From Methanoregula sp. (GTDB lineage Archaea > Halobacteriota > Methanomicrobia > Methanomicrobiales > Methanospirillaceae), in assembly GCA_026394605.1 (NCBI GenBank), contig JAPKXY010000029.1, positions 1 through 64,000 on the forward strand: DNA of 64,000 bases, given 5' to 3'. Under the pieces are notes generated by a model. It ran no database searches. It was not told where the DNA came from and saw only the letters and a program-made list of their open reading frames with translations. Both the position numbers and the translations under genes were made by a program. This document shows, one piece after another, positions 56,738-64,000 of the stretch. Each line of letters opens with the position of its first letter. Position 1 is the stretch's first letter.

Positions 56738-57640
56738 ATGGTGACGCGGCACATTATATCGATCGGGGACTTTGACCGGAGGCAGATCGACCGGCTGCTG
56801 GACAACGCAAAGCGTATCGATGCCCAGAAATACGATAAAAACGCGCTCTATGGAAAGATCCTTGCGACGCTCTTTTTTGAGCCCAGCACAAGGACGCGGA
56901 TGAGCTTCGAGGCAGCGATGGCGCGGTTCGGGGGCACGTCGATTTCAGTGGGCAGTGTTGAGGCGTGCTCGATGGCAAAAGGGGAGACGCTTGCCGACAC
57001 CATCCGGGTAGTGAGCGGGTATGCCGATGCGATCGTGATCCGGCATCCCAAGGAAGGGGCGGCGCGCCTCGCTGCGCAGTTCGCAAGCGTGCCGGTCATC
57101 AATGCGGGCGATGGTGCGGGGCAGCACCCCTCCCAGACGCTTCTTGATCTCTATACGATCCGCCAGTCGATGAAACTCGATGGGATCAGCATCGCACTCA
57201 TCGGGGATCTCAGGTACGGCAGGACAGCGCACTCCCTTGCCTCTGCGCTCTCGCTCTACCACGCAAAGCTCCACACCATCTCGCCCAAAGGTCTGGAGCT
57301 CCCCACATCCCTGCATACCGAACTTTCCGAAAAAGGGATGGAGGTAACCGAACACGAGGATATCAGGGATGTCATCAAAGAGGTTGATGTTATCTACGTA
57401 ACAAGGATCCAGCGTGAACGGTTCCCTGACTCCGCATCGTACTTCAATGTCGCTTTGAGCTACCGGATCACACCTGAACTCCTCGCGGGGGCAAAAAAAC
57501 ACGCGATCGTCCTGCACCCCCTGCCAAGGGTGGACGAGATTGACCCCCGGGTGGACCAGCTCTCCCATGCAAAGTATTTTGAACAGTCGAAAAACGGTGT
57601 CCCTGTACGGATGGCAATGCTGCTGCAGGTGATGCAATGA
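56738..57640 (+). CDS. pyrB: Aspartate carbamoyltransferase catalytic chain
   Basis: About 300 residues. Carbamoyl-phosphate motif FFEPSTRTRMSFE, GDGAGQHPSQTLLDLYTI and LIGDLRYGRTAHSLA. Second step of pyrimidine synthesis. Starts possible at ATG 56711, ATG 56738 and GTG 56741. GGAGGA at 56732-56737 is very close, which makes GTG 56741 also reasonable. Overlaps pyrI by four bases (ATGA). Confidence 0.96.
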   Translation: MVTRHIISIGDFDRRQIDRLLDNAKRIDAQKYDKNALYGKILATLFFEPSTRTRMSFEAAMARFGGTSISVGSVEACSMAKGETLADTIRVVSGYADAIVIRHPKEGAARLAAQFASVPVINAGDGAGQHPSQTLLDLYTIRQSMKLDGISIALIGDLRYGRTAHSLASALSLYHAKLHTISPKGLELPTSLHTELSEKGMEVTEHEDIRDVIKEVDVIYVTRIQRERFPDSASYFNVALSYRITPELLAGAKKHAIVLHPLPRVDEIDPRVDQLSHAKYFEQSKNGVPVRMAMLLQVMQ

Positions 57641-58107
57641 AAAAACAGGAGAACCCGGACGAGGGACTCCTTGTCAGGCGGATCCAGAACGGTACGGTGA
57701 TCGACCACATTGATCCCGGTGAAGCGCTCAACGTCGTGAAAATTCTGGGGATCACGGGCACCACCCTGGAATCGCTCTCAATTGCCACCAATGTACCCAG
57801 CGGGCAGATGGGGAAAAAGGATATCGTGAAGCTCTCCAACCGCGAACTCTCAAAAGAGGAGGTGGACCGTATTGCACTCATCTCACCGCGGGCAACGATC
57901 AACATCATCCGAAACTTCAAGGTCTGCGAGAAGAAAGGCGTTGAGATCCCCGACATGATCGAGGGGCTCGTCCGCTGCCCCAATCCGGGCTGTATCTCCA
58001 ACACGAACGAGCCGATCAGGAGCCGGTTCCTCGTCACCCCCAAAGGGCTTCACTGCACATACTGCGACTGGGTGATTGGACGGGATATCACCAGTTATAT
58101 CATCTGA
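57637..58107 (+). CDS. pyrI: Aspartate carbamoyltransferase regulatory chain
   Basis: 156 residues. Nucleotide-binding part (LLVRRIQNGTVIDHIDPGEA) and zinc domain with CPNPGC and CTYCDW-type cysteines (HCTYCDWVIG). Allosteric partner of PyrB, inhibited by CTP. Its end overlaps the end of convergent coaD by eight bases. Confidence 0.96.
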   Translation: MKKQENPDEGLLVRRIQNGTVIDHIDPGEALNVVKILGITGTTLESLSIATNVPSGQMGKKDIVKLSNRELSKEEVDRIALISPRATINIIRNFKVCEKKGVEIPDMIEGLVRCPNPGCISNTNEPIRSRFLVTPKGLHCTYCDWVIGRDITSYII

Positions 58108-58558
58108 TCAACCTTCCGTGCACATCAATCTCGCCCCGATAAATACGGGTGGAGGATATCCAGTGCCCGTCCTCGGCAAGCACGCACGTGATCTGGTGGA
58201 TGTCAACCTTTTTTTTGCCTATATCCCGTCGCAGTCTGTTGATCTCAACTGCAACGGGGAGCGTCTCCTCAGACACGACAATTGCATCGAAGTCCGCATC
58301 CAGCGCCGAACCGAACCGGTCATTCAGGGGTTCAACGATCCAATCCGCGGGAAAGTGCTGGCCTAAAATATAATCGACGAGATCTTTTTTACGGGTGTTA
58401 AAAGGGCGGGTCGGATGCGTTTTCCGGCTTGCAAAGGGATCGGTGGTGAGCCCGATCGCCACCTGCCCGCCAGATCCCGCAAGTATAAACGATCGCTCCA
58501 GCAAACGTTTGTGCCCGTCGTGCAGGGGGTCAAACGTGCCCCCTACCATAACCTTCAT
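58100..58558 (-). CDS. coaD: Phosphopantetheine adenylyltransferase, archaeal type
   Basis: 152 residues, nucleotidyltransferase fold: MVGGTFDPLHDGHKRLLE (TxGH-type His), ISSTRIYRGEID near the end (ISSTRI motif). Makes dephospho-CoA. Single gene on the minus strand, in convergence with pyrI. Confidence 0.93.
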   Translation of the reverse strand: MKVMVGGTFDPLHDGHKRLLERSFILAGSGGQVAIGLTTDPFASRKTHPTRPFNTRKKDLVDYILGQHFPADWIVEPLNDRFGSALDADFDAIVVSEETLPVAVEINRLRRDIGKKKVDIHQITCVLAEDGHWISSTRIYRGEIDVHGRLIR

Positions 58559-58588
58559 ACTCTCTGTACGTTAATTTCCTATAGTATT

Positions 58589-59083
58589 ATGAGTATGGAT
58601 GCAAAGGTCGTCGGCAACCCGCTTTTTGTCGCTCCTAACGCAACTGTGATCGGGGATGTAACACTCACCGCAAAGGTAAGCATCTGGTTTTCCGCGGTGG
58701 TGCGGGCTGACAAGGACCGGATCGTGATCGGCGAGGGATCAAACATTCAGGACAACTGCGTGGTGCACACGAGCACGGGTCACCCGGTGATCGTTGGCAG
58801 CAACGTGTCGATCGGTCACGGGGCAATCCTGCACGGCTGTACTCTAGGTGACCAGGTGCTGGTCGGGATGGGTGCGATCGTTCTCAACGGTGCAAAGGTC
58901 GGTTCCGGCTCACTCATAGGTGCCGGAGCGGTGGTCACGGAAGGGATGGACGTGCCGGCAGGGTCTGTTGTTGTCGGTGTTCCCGGCAAGGTGATCAAGC
59001 AGACGACCGATGCGCAAAAGGAGTACATCCTCTCAAAAGCACGGGCGTACGTGCAGCTTGCATCGGAGTACGCACATGGGTGA
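58589..59083 (+). CDS. Gamma-carbonic-anhydrase-like hexapeptide protein
   Basis: 164 residues of left-handed beta helix: ATVIGDVTLTAKVSIWFSAV, DNCVVHTSTGHPVIVG, SIGHGAILHGC. The three zinc histidines of gamma carbonic anhydrases fit His in VVHTS, IGHGA and LHGC. May be a carbonic anhydrase or an acyltransferase-like scaffold. Start ATG 58589 has no ribosome site, and a short leader is likely. Overlaps the HdrA-like gene by eight bases. Confidence 0.9.
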   Translation: MSMDAKVVGNPLFVAPNATVIGDVTLTAKVSIWFSAVVRADKDRIVIGEGSNIQDNCVVHTSTGHPVIVGSNVSIGHGAILHGCTLGDQVLVGMGAIVLNGAKVGSGSLIGAGAVVTEGMDVPAGSVVVGVPGKVIKQTTDAQKEYILSKARAYVQLASEYAHG

Positions 59084-60356
59084 CGTGGTCGTCATCGGGG
59101 CGGGGATCGCCGGCATCCAGGCGGCACTCGACCTCGCCAACCACGGGATTATCGTCCACCTCATCGAACGCGAACCATCCATTGGCGGGCACATGGCGCA
59201 GCTGGACAAGACGTTTCCCACCAATGACTGCTCGATGTGCATCCTCTCCCCCAAAATGATGGAGGTCGCACGGCACAAGAATATCAGGATCCACACCTGC
59301 GCCGAGGTCGACTCGATCGAGGGCGGGGTGGGCAACTTTACGGTCACGGTCAAAAAAAACCCGCGGTATGTGGACGAGTCCCTCTGTAACGGGTGCGGGG
59401 ACTGCATTCAGATCTGCCCTGTCGAGGTGTACAACCGGTTCGATGCCGGCATCGGCGTGCGCAAGGCGATCTACAAGCCCCAGCCCCAGTCGGTGCCAGA
59501 TATCGTTATCAAGGATGCCGGGCACTGCATCGAGTGCGGGCTGTGCTACGATATCTGCGGGCTCGATGCGATTCGAAAAAAAGAGGAGGAGACGACGATC
59601 AAAATACCTGCAGCGAGCGTCGTGGTCGCGACCGGATATATGGTCTTTGATGCCTGCCGGAAGGCGCAGTTCGGGCACCTTACCCTTCCTGATGTTATCA
59701 CGAGCCTTGAGCTCGAGCGGATGATCAACGTCAGCGGTCCTACGGGAGGAAATGTCATACGCATGAGTAATGGAGAGGTCCCCGGAAGCGTGGTCTTTGT
59801 CCAGTGCGTGGGTTCAAGGGACATGAGCATTGACCGTCCTTACTGTTCCTGCGTCTGCTGCATGCAGGCGATCAAGAACGCGATGCTGATCAAGGAGAAA
59901 TACCCTACTGCCGAGATTACTATCTGTTATATCGATATCCGCGCTTACGGAAAGGGATATGAGGAATATTTCGGGCGGGCACAGGCGATGGGGATCAGGT
60001 TCCTGCACGGAATGCCGTCCGATGTGCTTGCTGACAGGAATGGCATGACCCTGCAGGTGGAGAACACGGAGAACGGGGAGGTATGTGTGCTGTACCCTGA
60101 CCTTGTCGTGCTTTCTGTGGGTATCGGACCTTCCGACAGCACTGCTGCGATTGCCAAGCGGCTGGGGATCCCTCTCGAGGAGAGCGGGTTTATCAAGCCG
60201 GTGAACGACGCGGTTGAGACCGTTACAACCATCAAGCCGGGCATCTATATCGCCGGCACTGCTACTGCCCCGAAAGATATCCCCGATTCCGTTGCGCAGG
60301 CTGGCTCTGCAGCGATGCGGGCGTTCATTGACGCAACAAGGACGCGATCGGCGTGA
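59076..60356 (+). CDS. Short HdrA-like FAD/iron-sulfur protein
   Basis: 426 residues. FAD loop VVVIGAGIAGIQAALDLA and the HdrA-typical GGHMAQLDKTFPTNDCSMC (Cys52/55), two [4Fe-4S] motifs at Cys104/107/110/114 (CNGCGDCIQICP) and Cys151/154/157/161 (CIECGLCYDIC), then the FAD domain end (GIYIAGTATAPKDIPDSVAQA). Classical HdrA of heterodisulfide reductase is about 650 residues, with an N-terminal cluster domain and C-terminal ferredoxin part missing here. HdrB/HdrC genes are not near. ATG 59076 overlaps the previous stop; mtnA overlaps its end by four bases. It is probably a separate electron-transfer flavoprotein. Confidence 0.88.
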   Translation: MGDVVVIGAGIAGIQAALDLANHGIIVHLIEREPSIGGHMAQLDKTFPTNDCSMCILSPKMMEVARHKNIRIHTCAEVDSIEGGVGNFTVTVKKNPRYVDESLCNGCGDCIQICPVEVYNRFDAGIGVRKAIYKPQPQSVPDIVIKDAGHCIECGLCYDICGLDAIRKKEEETTIKIPAASVVVATGYMVFDACRKAQFGHLTLPDVITSLELERMINVSGPTGGNVIRMSNGEVPGSVVFVQCVGSRDMSIDRPYCSCVCCMQAIKNAMLIKEKYPTAEITICYIDIRAYGKGYEEYFGRAQAMGIRFLHGMPSDVLADRNGMTLQVENTENGEVCVLYPDLVVLSVGIGPSDSTAAIAKRLGIPLEESGFIKPVNDAVETVTTIKPGIYIAGTATAPKDIPDSVAQAGSAAMRAFIDATRTRSA

Positions 60357-61396
60357 ACGAACCGGCTACGATTGCATGGGACGAAGGTTCAGGCTGCATT
60401 CGTTACATTGACCAGACCCAGCTACCCGGGCATTTCAGCGTTGTTGAGTGCAGGACGGTGGACCGGCTCGCCACTGCTATCCGGCGCCTCGAGATCCGCG
60501 GGGCGCCTGCGCTGGGTGTAGCAGGGGCCTTCGGTGTTGCGCTTGCAGCGGTGATATGTACAAAAAAAGATCGAGCGGCATTTTTCTCCGACATACGCAG
60601 GAGCGGTGATCTGCTCGCTTCGACCCGGCCCACAGCAATCAACCTCTCGTGGGGAATCAACCGCGTACTCGCCGCGATGGAGGGGGCGGACTCTGTCACA
60701 GGAGCACAAACGGTTGCGGTCGCAGAGGCTCTCGCAATTGCCCATGAAGACGACGCATGCTGCCATGCGATCGGTGATTATGGTGCTGCACTGCTCCAAG
60801 CAAGCTGCACTGTGCTGACCCACTGCAATGCCGGGGCACTCGCCTCCACGGCATGGGGCACAGCGCTCGGCGTGATCCGCTCTGCGGTCGGGCAGGGCAA
60901 GGATGTCAGGGTCATTGCCTGCGAGACGCGCCCGCTCCTGCAGGGCGCCCGTCTGACTGCGTGGGAACTTGCACGGGACGGGATTGATGTGACGGTGGTC
61001 ACCGATTCGATGGCGGCGCACCTGATGCGTGCGGGTGAGATCGACTGCGTTGTTGTCGGGGCGGACCGGATCACCAGTGACGAGGTCTTCAACAAGATCG
61101 GGACATACATGCACGCGGTCTGCGCCCGCCACCACGGCATCCCGTTCTACGTCGCGGCTCCGCTTTCGACATTTGACTCCGATCATATGGGGCAGGACAT
61201 CATCATAGAAGAGCGGGCGCGTGACGAGGTCGCTACCTGCGGGGCACGCACTACTGTACCTGACGGTGTGAAGGTGAAAAACCCTGCTTTCGATGCAACT
61301 CCTATGGGACTGGTCACTGCCATCATTACCGAACGGGGCGTGCTGCGACCGCCTATCGATATGAAAGGATTAAATATTCACCGCCCGACCACGTAA
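60353..61396 (+). CDS. mtnA: S-methyl-5-thioribose-1-phosphate isomerase family
   Basis: 347 residues, eIF2B-like fold. GAPALGVAGAFGVALA, TRPTAINLSWGINR, catalytic Cys in THCNAGALAS, Asp in VVGADRITSDEVFNKIGTY. Isomerises methylthioribose- or 5-deoxyribose-1-phosphate; in methanogens it serves salvage of 5'-methylthioadenosine and 5'-deoxyadenosine. GTG start 60353 (GTGA overlap with the HdrA-like gene). Confidence 0.94.
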   Translation: MNEPATIAWDEGSGCIRYIDQTQLPGHFSVVECRTVDRLATAIRRLEIRGAPALGVAGAFGVALAAVICTKKDRAAFFSDIRRSGDLLASTRPTAINLSWGINRVLAAMEGADSVTGAQTVAVAEALAIAHEDDACCHAIGDYGAALLQASCTVLTHCNAGALASTAWGTALGVIRSAVGQGKDVRVIACETRPLLQGARLTAWELARDGIDVTVVTDSMAAHLMRAGEIDCVVVGADRITSDEVFNKIGTYMHAVCARHHGIPFYVAAPLSTFDSDHMGQDIIIEERARDEVATCGARTTVPDGVKVKNPAFDATPMGLVTAIITERGVLRPPIDMKGLNIHRPTT

Positions 61397-61423
61397 TACG
61401 ACCAGAACGGAGCATTCACCGGT

Positions 61424-62125
61424 ATGGATTTATCTCTTGCACCCTATGAAGGGCTGATGACGATCATCGGTGTAGTGACGGTTATCATCATACTCGGGAT
61501 GCTGCTGCTTGCATTTGTGCTTGTCACCATCTCGCTCTACTCTATAAAAAAAGGCAGACTCTACTTCCCCGAATTCCTGCGTGCGGGCCTCGTCTTTGTG
61601 GAGGGGCTGGCAAAGGCGATCTTCCGGTTTCTCGGGCTCGAGGACCGGGAGATGCTTGCGTTCTTCATCAAGCTCCACAACACGATGAGCAAAAGGGCAT
61701 TTGAGCGGGTGCCGGTCACCGAACGTGCGATCTTTCTCCCCCAATGCCTCCGCTCGTCGCGGTGTCCCGCCCATCTGACCCCGGAAGGACTGAAGTGTAA
61801 GAGCTGCGGGCAGTGCAGCATCGGGCAGACACACCTGCTCCTGGAGCAGATGGGCTACCATATCTTTGTTGTGCCAGGGTCATCGTTTATCAAGCGGATG
61901 GTGAAAAAATACCGGCCCGGGGCGATCATCGGTGTCGGGTGCCTTTCCGAGGTGAAGGAGGGCATCGACATGGCAGACAAGCTGGGGCTCGTTGCGATGG
62001 GGGTTGTCACGGCAAAAGAAGGCTGCGTTGAGACGCTGGTCAACTGGGCGGACGTGTATGAGATAGCGGCACTGGGTGTAGATCCTGCGCTAATCCCCCA
62101 GGACCTTTACATTCTTGCCGATTAG
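61424..62125 (+). CDS. DUF116 membrane protein
   Basis: 233 residues. One or two N-terminal hydrophobic segments (IIGVVTVIIILGMLLLAFVLV) and the DUF116 domain with cysteine groups CLRSSRCPAHL, CKSCGQCSIG, GVGCLSE and KEGCVETL. These cysteines suggest an iron-sulfur or zinc site. Function unknown. 27 bases after mtnA. Its 3' end overlaps the convergent bactofilin-like gene by 36 bases. Confidence 0.9.
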   Translation: MDLSLAPYEGLMTIIGVVTVIIILGMLLLAFVLVTISLYSIKKGRLYFPEFLRAGLVFVEGLAKAIFRFLGLEDREMLAFFIKLHNTMSKRAFERVPVTERAIFLPQCLRSSRCPAHLTPEGLKCKSCGQCSIGQTHLLLEQMGYHIFVVPGSSFIKRMVKKYRPGAIIGVGCLSEVKEGIDMADKLGLVAMGVVTAKEGCVETLVNWADVYEIAALGVDPALIPQDLYILAD

Positions 62126-62503
62126 TTTCCCGCTTTTTATCCTGCCGTGGATGATCAGGGTGTCCTTTGCCGTCACATCGCCCACCCGGACACCGGTGCG
62201 CAGGATCACCTTTCCTTCAGCCTGTACCGAGTGTATGACTGCGTGATCAAGGATGGTGACGTCTCCGGTTGCAACGATCGGCCCCTTGATCCTGGTCTGG
62301 CTGCCGATGATCGCGCTGCCGCAGGTAATGCCCAGCGCAACACCTGATCCCGGGCCCAGTTCGAGCCTCCCCGTCACATCGAGCCTGCCCCAGAAATGCG
62401 TGTGCGCCGGCACGATGAAATTTCCGTCGATCTTCACATTGCCGTCAAAATACGATCCTTTCGGCGCAAAAAATGTATCTCCCTTCTGAATAATCTTCGC
62501 CAT
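62090..62503 (-). CDS. Bactofilin-like polymer-forming protein
   Basis: 137 residues of right-handed beta-helix pattern with repeated turns: GSYFDGNVKIDGNFIVPAHT, GRLDVTGRLELGPGSG, CGSAIIGSQTRIKGPIVATG. Resembles polymer-forming cytoskeletal proteins. Convergent with DUF116. Confidence 0.85.
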   Translation of the reverse strand: MAKIIQKGDTFFAPKGSYFDGNVKIDGNFIVPAHTHFWGRLDVTGRLELGPGSGVALGITCGSAIIGSQTRIKGPIVATGDVTILDHAVIHSVQAEGKVILRTGVRVGDVTAKDTLIIHGRIKSGKLIGKNVKVLGD

Positions 62504-62572
62504 TGCCCCTCATGGTAGTTGGAGCACGATTGCGGGATAAACCTATTGCTCGCGCCGTCGCACTGCCGGTTC

Positions 62573-63412
62573 TTAGAGGGCGAGAGCGGAAAGCGAAAAC
62601 ACCACAAGCGATGCGAACATGCCGGCTTTTAAGAGAGTTGTCACCCGGGACGCCTTCACGCATGCCGCTGTCGTGCAGGGCAGGGCATGGATGGCGGCTG
62701 CAAGGATGATGAGATCAACGATGGCAATCCCGGCAAGGTACAAAGCGCCCCACCGGACTGAGGGGATTGCGCTCGCACCGATTGCGAACAGAGCACAAAG
62801 AAGCGCAAGCCGGCTCGTGTTCGGTATCCCGATCTCCATGGGCAGGGTGCGGGCGCCTCCCGCTGCATCGCCCTCAATATCCTCAGCGTCCTTGAGCAGT
62901 TCGCGGGCGAGCATGGCAAAGAATGTAATGCAGGCAACCGGGAGGTTCTGGAAAAGACCGGGGGTGCCTGCGAGCGCCCCACCGAATAAAAAAATGCTTG
63001 CCGAAAGGTATGAGACCGCGATATTGCCAGACAATGGGGTACTTTTGAGCTTTGCAGCATAGGCGAAAAGAAGGAGCGAGTTGAAGACGGTGATGATGAT
63101 GCAGAATGGATTGGTAAACAGGGCGAGCAGGATGCCGCAGAGGAAGAGTATGGTGGCGAACGCTCGGGCGGACCCGCGCCTTACCGCACCTGACGGGATC
63201 GGGCGTTTCGGGCGGTTAACCACATCGATATCCGCGTCAAAATAATCGTTTATGACGTTGCCTGCTGCGGTGATAAGTGCGACGATAGGGATAAGGATAA
63301 GGGACGGAGTCGTGATGGTTGTGGTCGCGATGAGATAGCCAAGGACGGCAGCAAGTCCGGCAATGAAGGAATTGACCGGGCGGGTGATCGTCAACAAACC
63401 ACGAAGACTCAT
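62573..63412 (-). CDS. UbiA-family prenyltransferase, probable DGGGP synthase
   Basis: 279 residues with about eight membrane helices. First Asp motif NVINDYFDADIDVVNRPKRP, second motif ARELLKDAEDIEGD. In archaea this family adds the second geranylgeranyl chain to the glycerol phosphate (archaeal lipid synthesis). Specificity is inferred from length and motifs. Confidence 0.9.
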   Translation of the reverse strand: MSLRGLLTITRPVNSFIAGLAAVLGYLIATTTITTPSLILIPIVALITAAGNVINDYFDADIDVVNRPKRPIPSGAVRRGSARAFATILFLCGILLALFTNPFCIIITVFNSLLLFAYAAKLKSTPLSGNIAVSYLSASIFLFGGALAGTPGLFQNLPVACITFFAMLARELLKDAEDIEGDAAGGARTLPMEIGIPNTSRLALLCALFAIGASAIPSVRWGALYLAGIAIVDLIILAAAIHALPCTTAACVKASRVTTLLKAGMFASLVVFSLSALAL

Positions 63413-63474
63413 GGGCTCATCAACTATCTGACTGTTTACCTATTAAAGTGCATGAAAAACATGTGGCTCGATGA

Positions 63475-63549
63475 CGGGCGAGGGGGGATTTGAACCCCCG
63501 GCATTCAGCTTAGGAGGCTGACGCTATGTCCGGGCTAAGCCACTCGCCC
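63475..63549 (-). tRNA. tRNA-Arg (CCT)
   Basis: Minus-strand cloverleaf: acceptor GGGCGAG/CTCGCCC, anticodon stem TCAGC/GCTGA with loop CTCCTAA giving anticodon CCT, T stem GGGGG/CCCCC with loop TTCAAAT, discriminator G, no CCA. Confidence 0.95.
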
Positions 63550-63608
63550 TCTCGTACAATTGATGAGGCATATGTATAAGTTTTGTGAGCCAAAACAATC
63601 CTTCCGCA

Positions 63609-64000
63609 ATGGATTTAATCGAGGTGATGGAAGGATCAACGGCATTCTTTGTGCCGGTTCAGGACGCACAGACCAGCTTCCCGCCCGGCTCCGCTGCAGT
63701 CTTCTTCAACCGAAAGATGGAGCTGAACCGCGATGCGACGGTGCTGTTCTGCTCCTGCGTGGAACCCACACCAAAGGATTACCTCGATGCGATGGGAGCA
63801 ACCGGCGTGCGGGGGCTGCGGGTCGCACACGAGTGCGGGATCCCGGTCACCATCAACGACCGTGACCTGCGGGCGATTGAGCTGATCCAAAAGAACATCG
63901 AATATACCGGGTGTGCGATCGAACTGCTCCACCGGGACGCCCGCGCCCTGCTTTCCGAGCGCCAGTTCGATGCAGTCGACCTTGACCCGTTCGGCACTCC
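63609..64000 (+). CDS. trm1: tRNA (guanine26-N2)-dimethyltransferase, 3'-truncated by window
   Basis: The first 130 residues are visible, open to the window end. It begins MDLIEVMEGSTAFFVP, SAAVFFNRKMELNRD; SAM-binding loop DAMGATGVRGLRVAHE and catalytic DLDPFGTP. Makes m2,2G26 (or m2,2G10/26) in tRNA. ATG 63609 fits the family N terminus. Located beside tRNA-Arg. Confidence 0.95.
   Translation, partial: MDLIEVMEGSTAFFVPVQDAQTSFPPGSAAVFFNRKMELNRDATVLFCSCVEPTPKDYLDAMGATGVRGLRVAHECGIPVTINDRDLRAIELIQKNIEYTGCAIELLHRDARALLSERQFDAVDLDPFGT

Overview
The window reads as a chromosomal segment of a methanogenic archaeon, most likely a Methanomicrobiales (Methanoregula-like) euryarchaeon. This is inferred from gene content. 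It holds archaeal information-processing genes (RNase P proteins Rnp2/Rnp3, RpoP, eL43, eL15, SBDS, Pcc1, prefoldin beta, NAC, proteasome alpha, Trm1), an HdrA-like flavoprotein, archaeal riboflavin reductase, an archaeal-type lipid prenyltransferase (UbiA family), a tRNA-Tyr with a 37/38 intron, Shine-Dalgarno sites of the GGTGAT type and AT-rich TATA boxes. I see no insertion sequence, prophage or CRISPR array.

Layout. 1-1274: ammonium transporter (5' end outside the window) with its PII protein. 1275-4060: AT-rich accessory stretch with a DUF6448 protein, an unknown protein and a possible PD-(D/E)XK nuclease. 4237-7162: glutamate-synthase FMN protein and a DUF362 ferredoxin-type protein that appears to start at CTG. 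7278-10218: two paralogous REC-PAS-TPR proteins. 10278-13537: ferritin, YHS metal-binding peptide and CopA. 13741-17833: small unknown protein, then a minus-strand operon (flavoprotein, cupin, CSICGG protein, PIN-like protein) and an anion permease. 18023-24043: lipoprotein, riboflavin reductase, histidine kinase plus response regulator, MntP, YkgJ and LysE transporters. 24280-29138: a Liv-type ABC transporter split into two convergent operons. 29389-35217: slipin, tRNA-Phe, DHH phosphoesterase, an unknown protein, MetG and a HEAT-repeat protein. 35407-41483: an envelope block of secreted, membrane and lipoproteins, including DUF4349, a frameshifted bPH2 protein and a PH/zinc-ribbon membrane protein. 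41509-43356: tRNA-Asp, intron-containing tRNA-Tyr and LeuA/CimA.

43675-48210 is the classic archaeal translation/RNA/proteasome supercluster on the minus strand. It is followed by moaC, nnrDE and a plus-strand recJ-PUA-nac-trmI operon. 53134-56583 is a nucleotide-sugar cluster for surface glycan synthesis. 56738-62125 carries pyrB-pyrI and the overlapping set gamma-carbonic-anhydrase-like, short HdrA-like, mtnA and DUF116, with coaD opposite. The window ends with a bactofilin-like protein, a UbiA prenyltransferase, tRNA-Arg and the start of trm1.

Most interesting points: tandem REC-PAS-TPR proteins without a DNA-binding output; a short HdrA-like protein translationally coupled to mtnA; a likely CTG start; a clean frameshift in a bPH2 gene; matched regulatory repeats in the divergent promoter region at 36.6-36.9 kb; a possible new nuclease at 2866; and a PIN-like gene at the end of a redox operon. 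None of these amounts by itself to a demonstrated new system.
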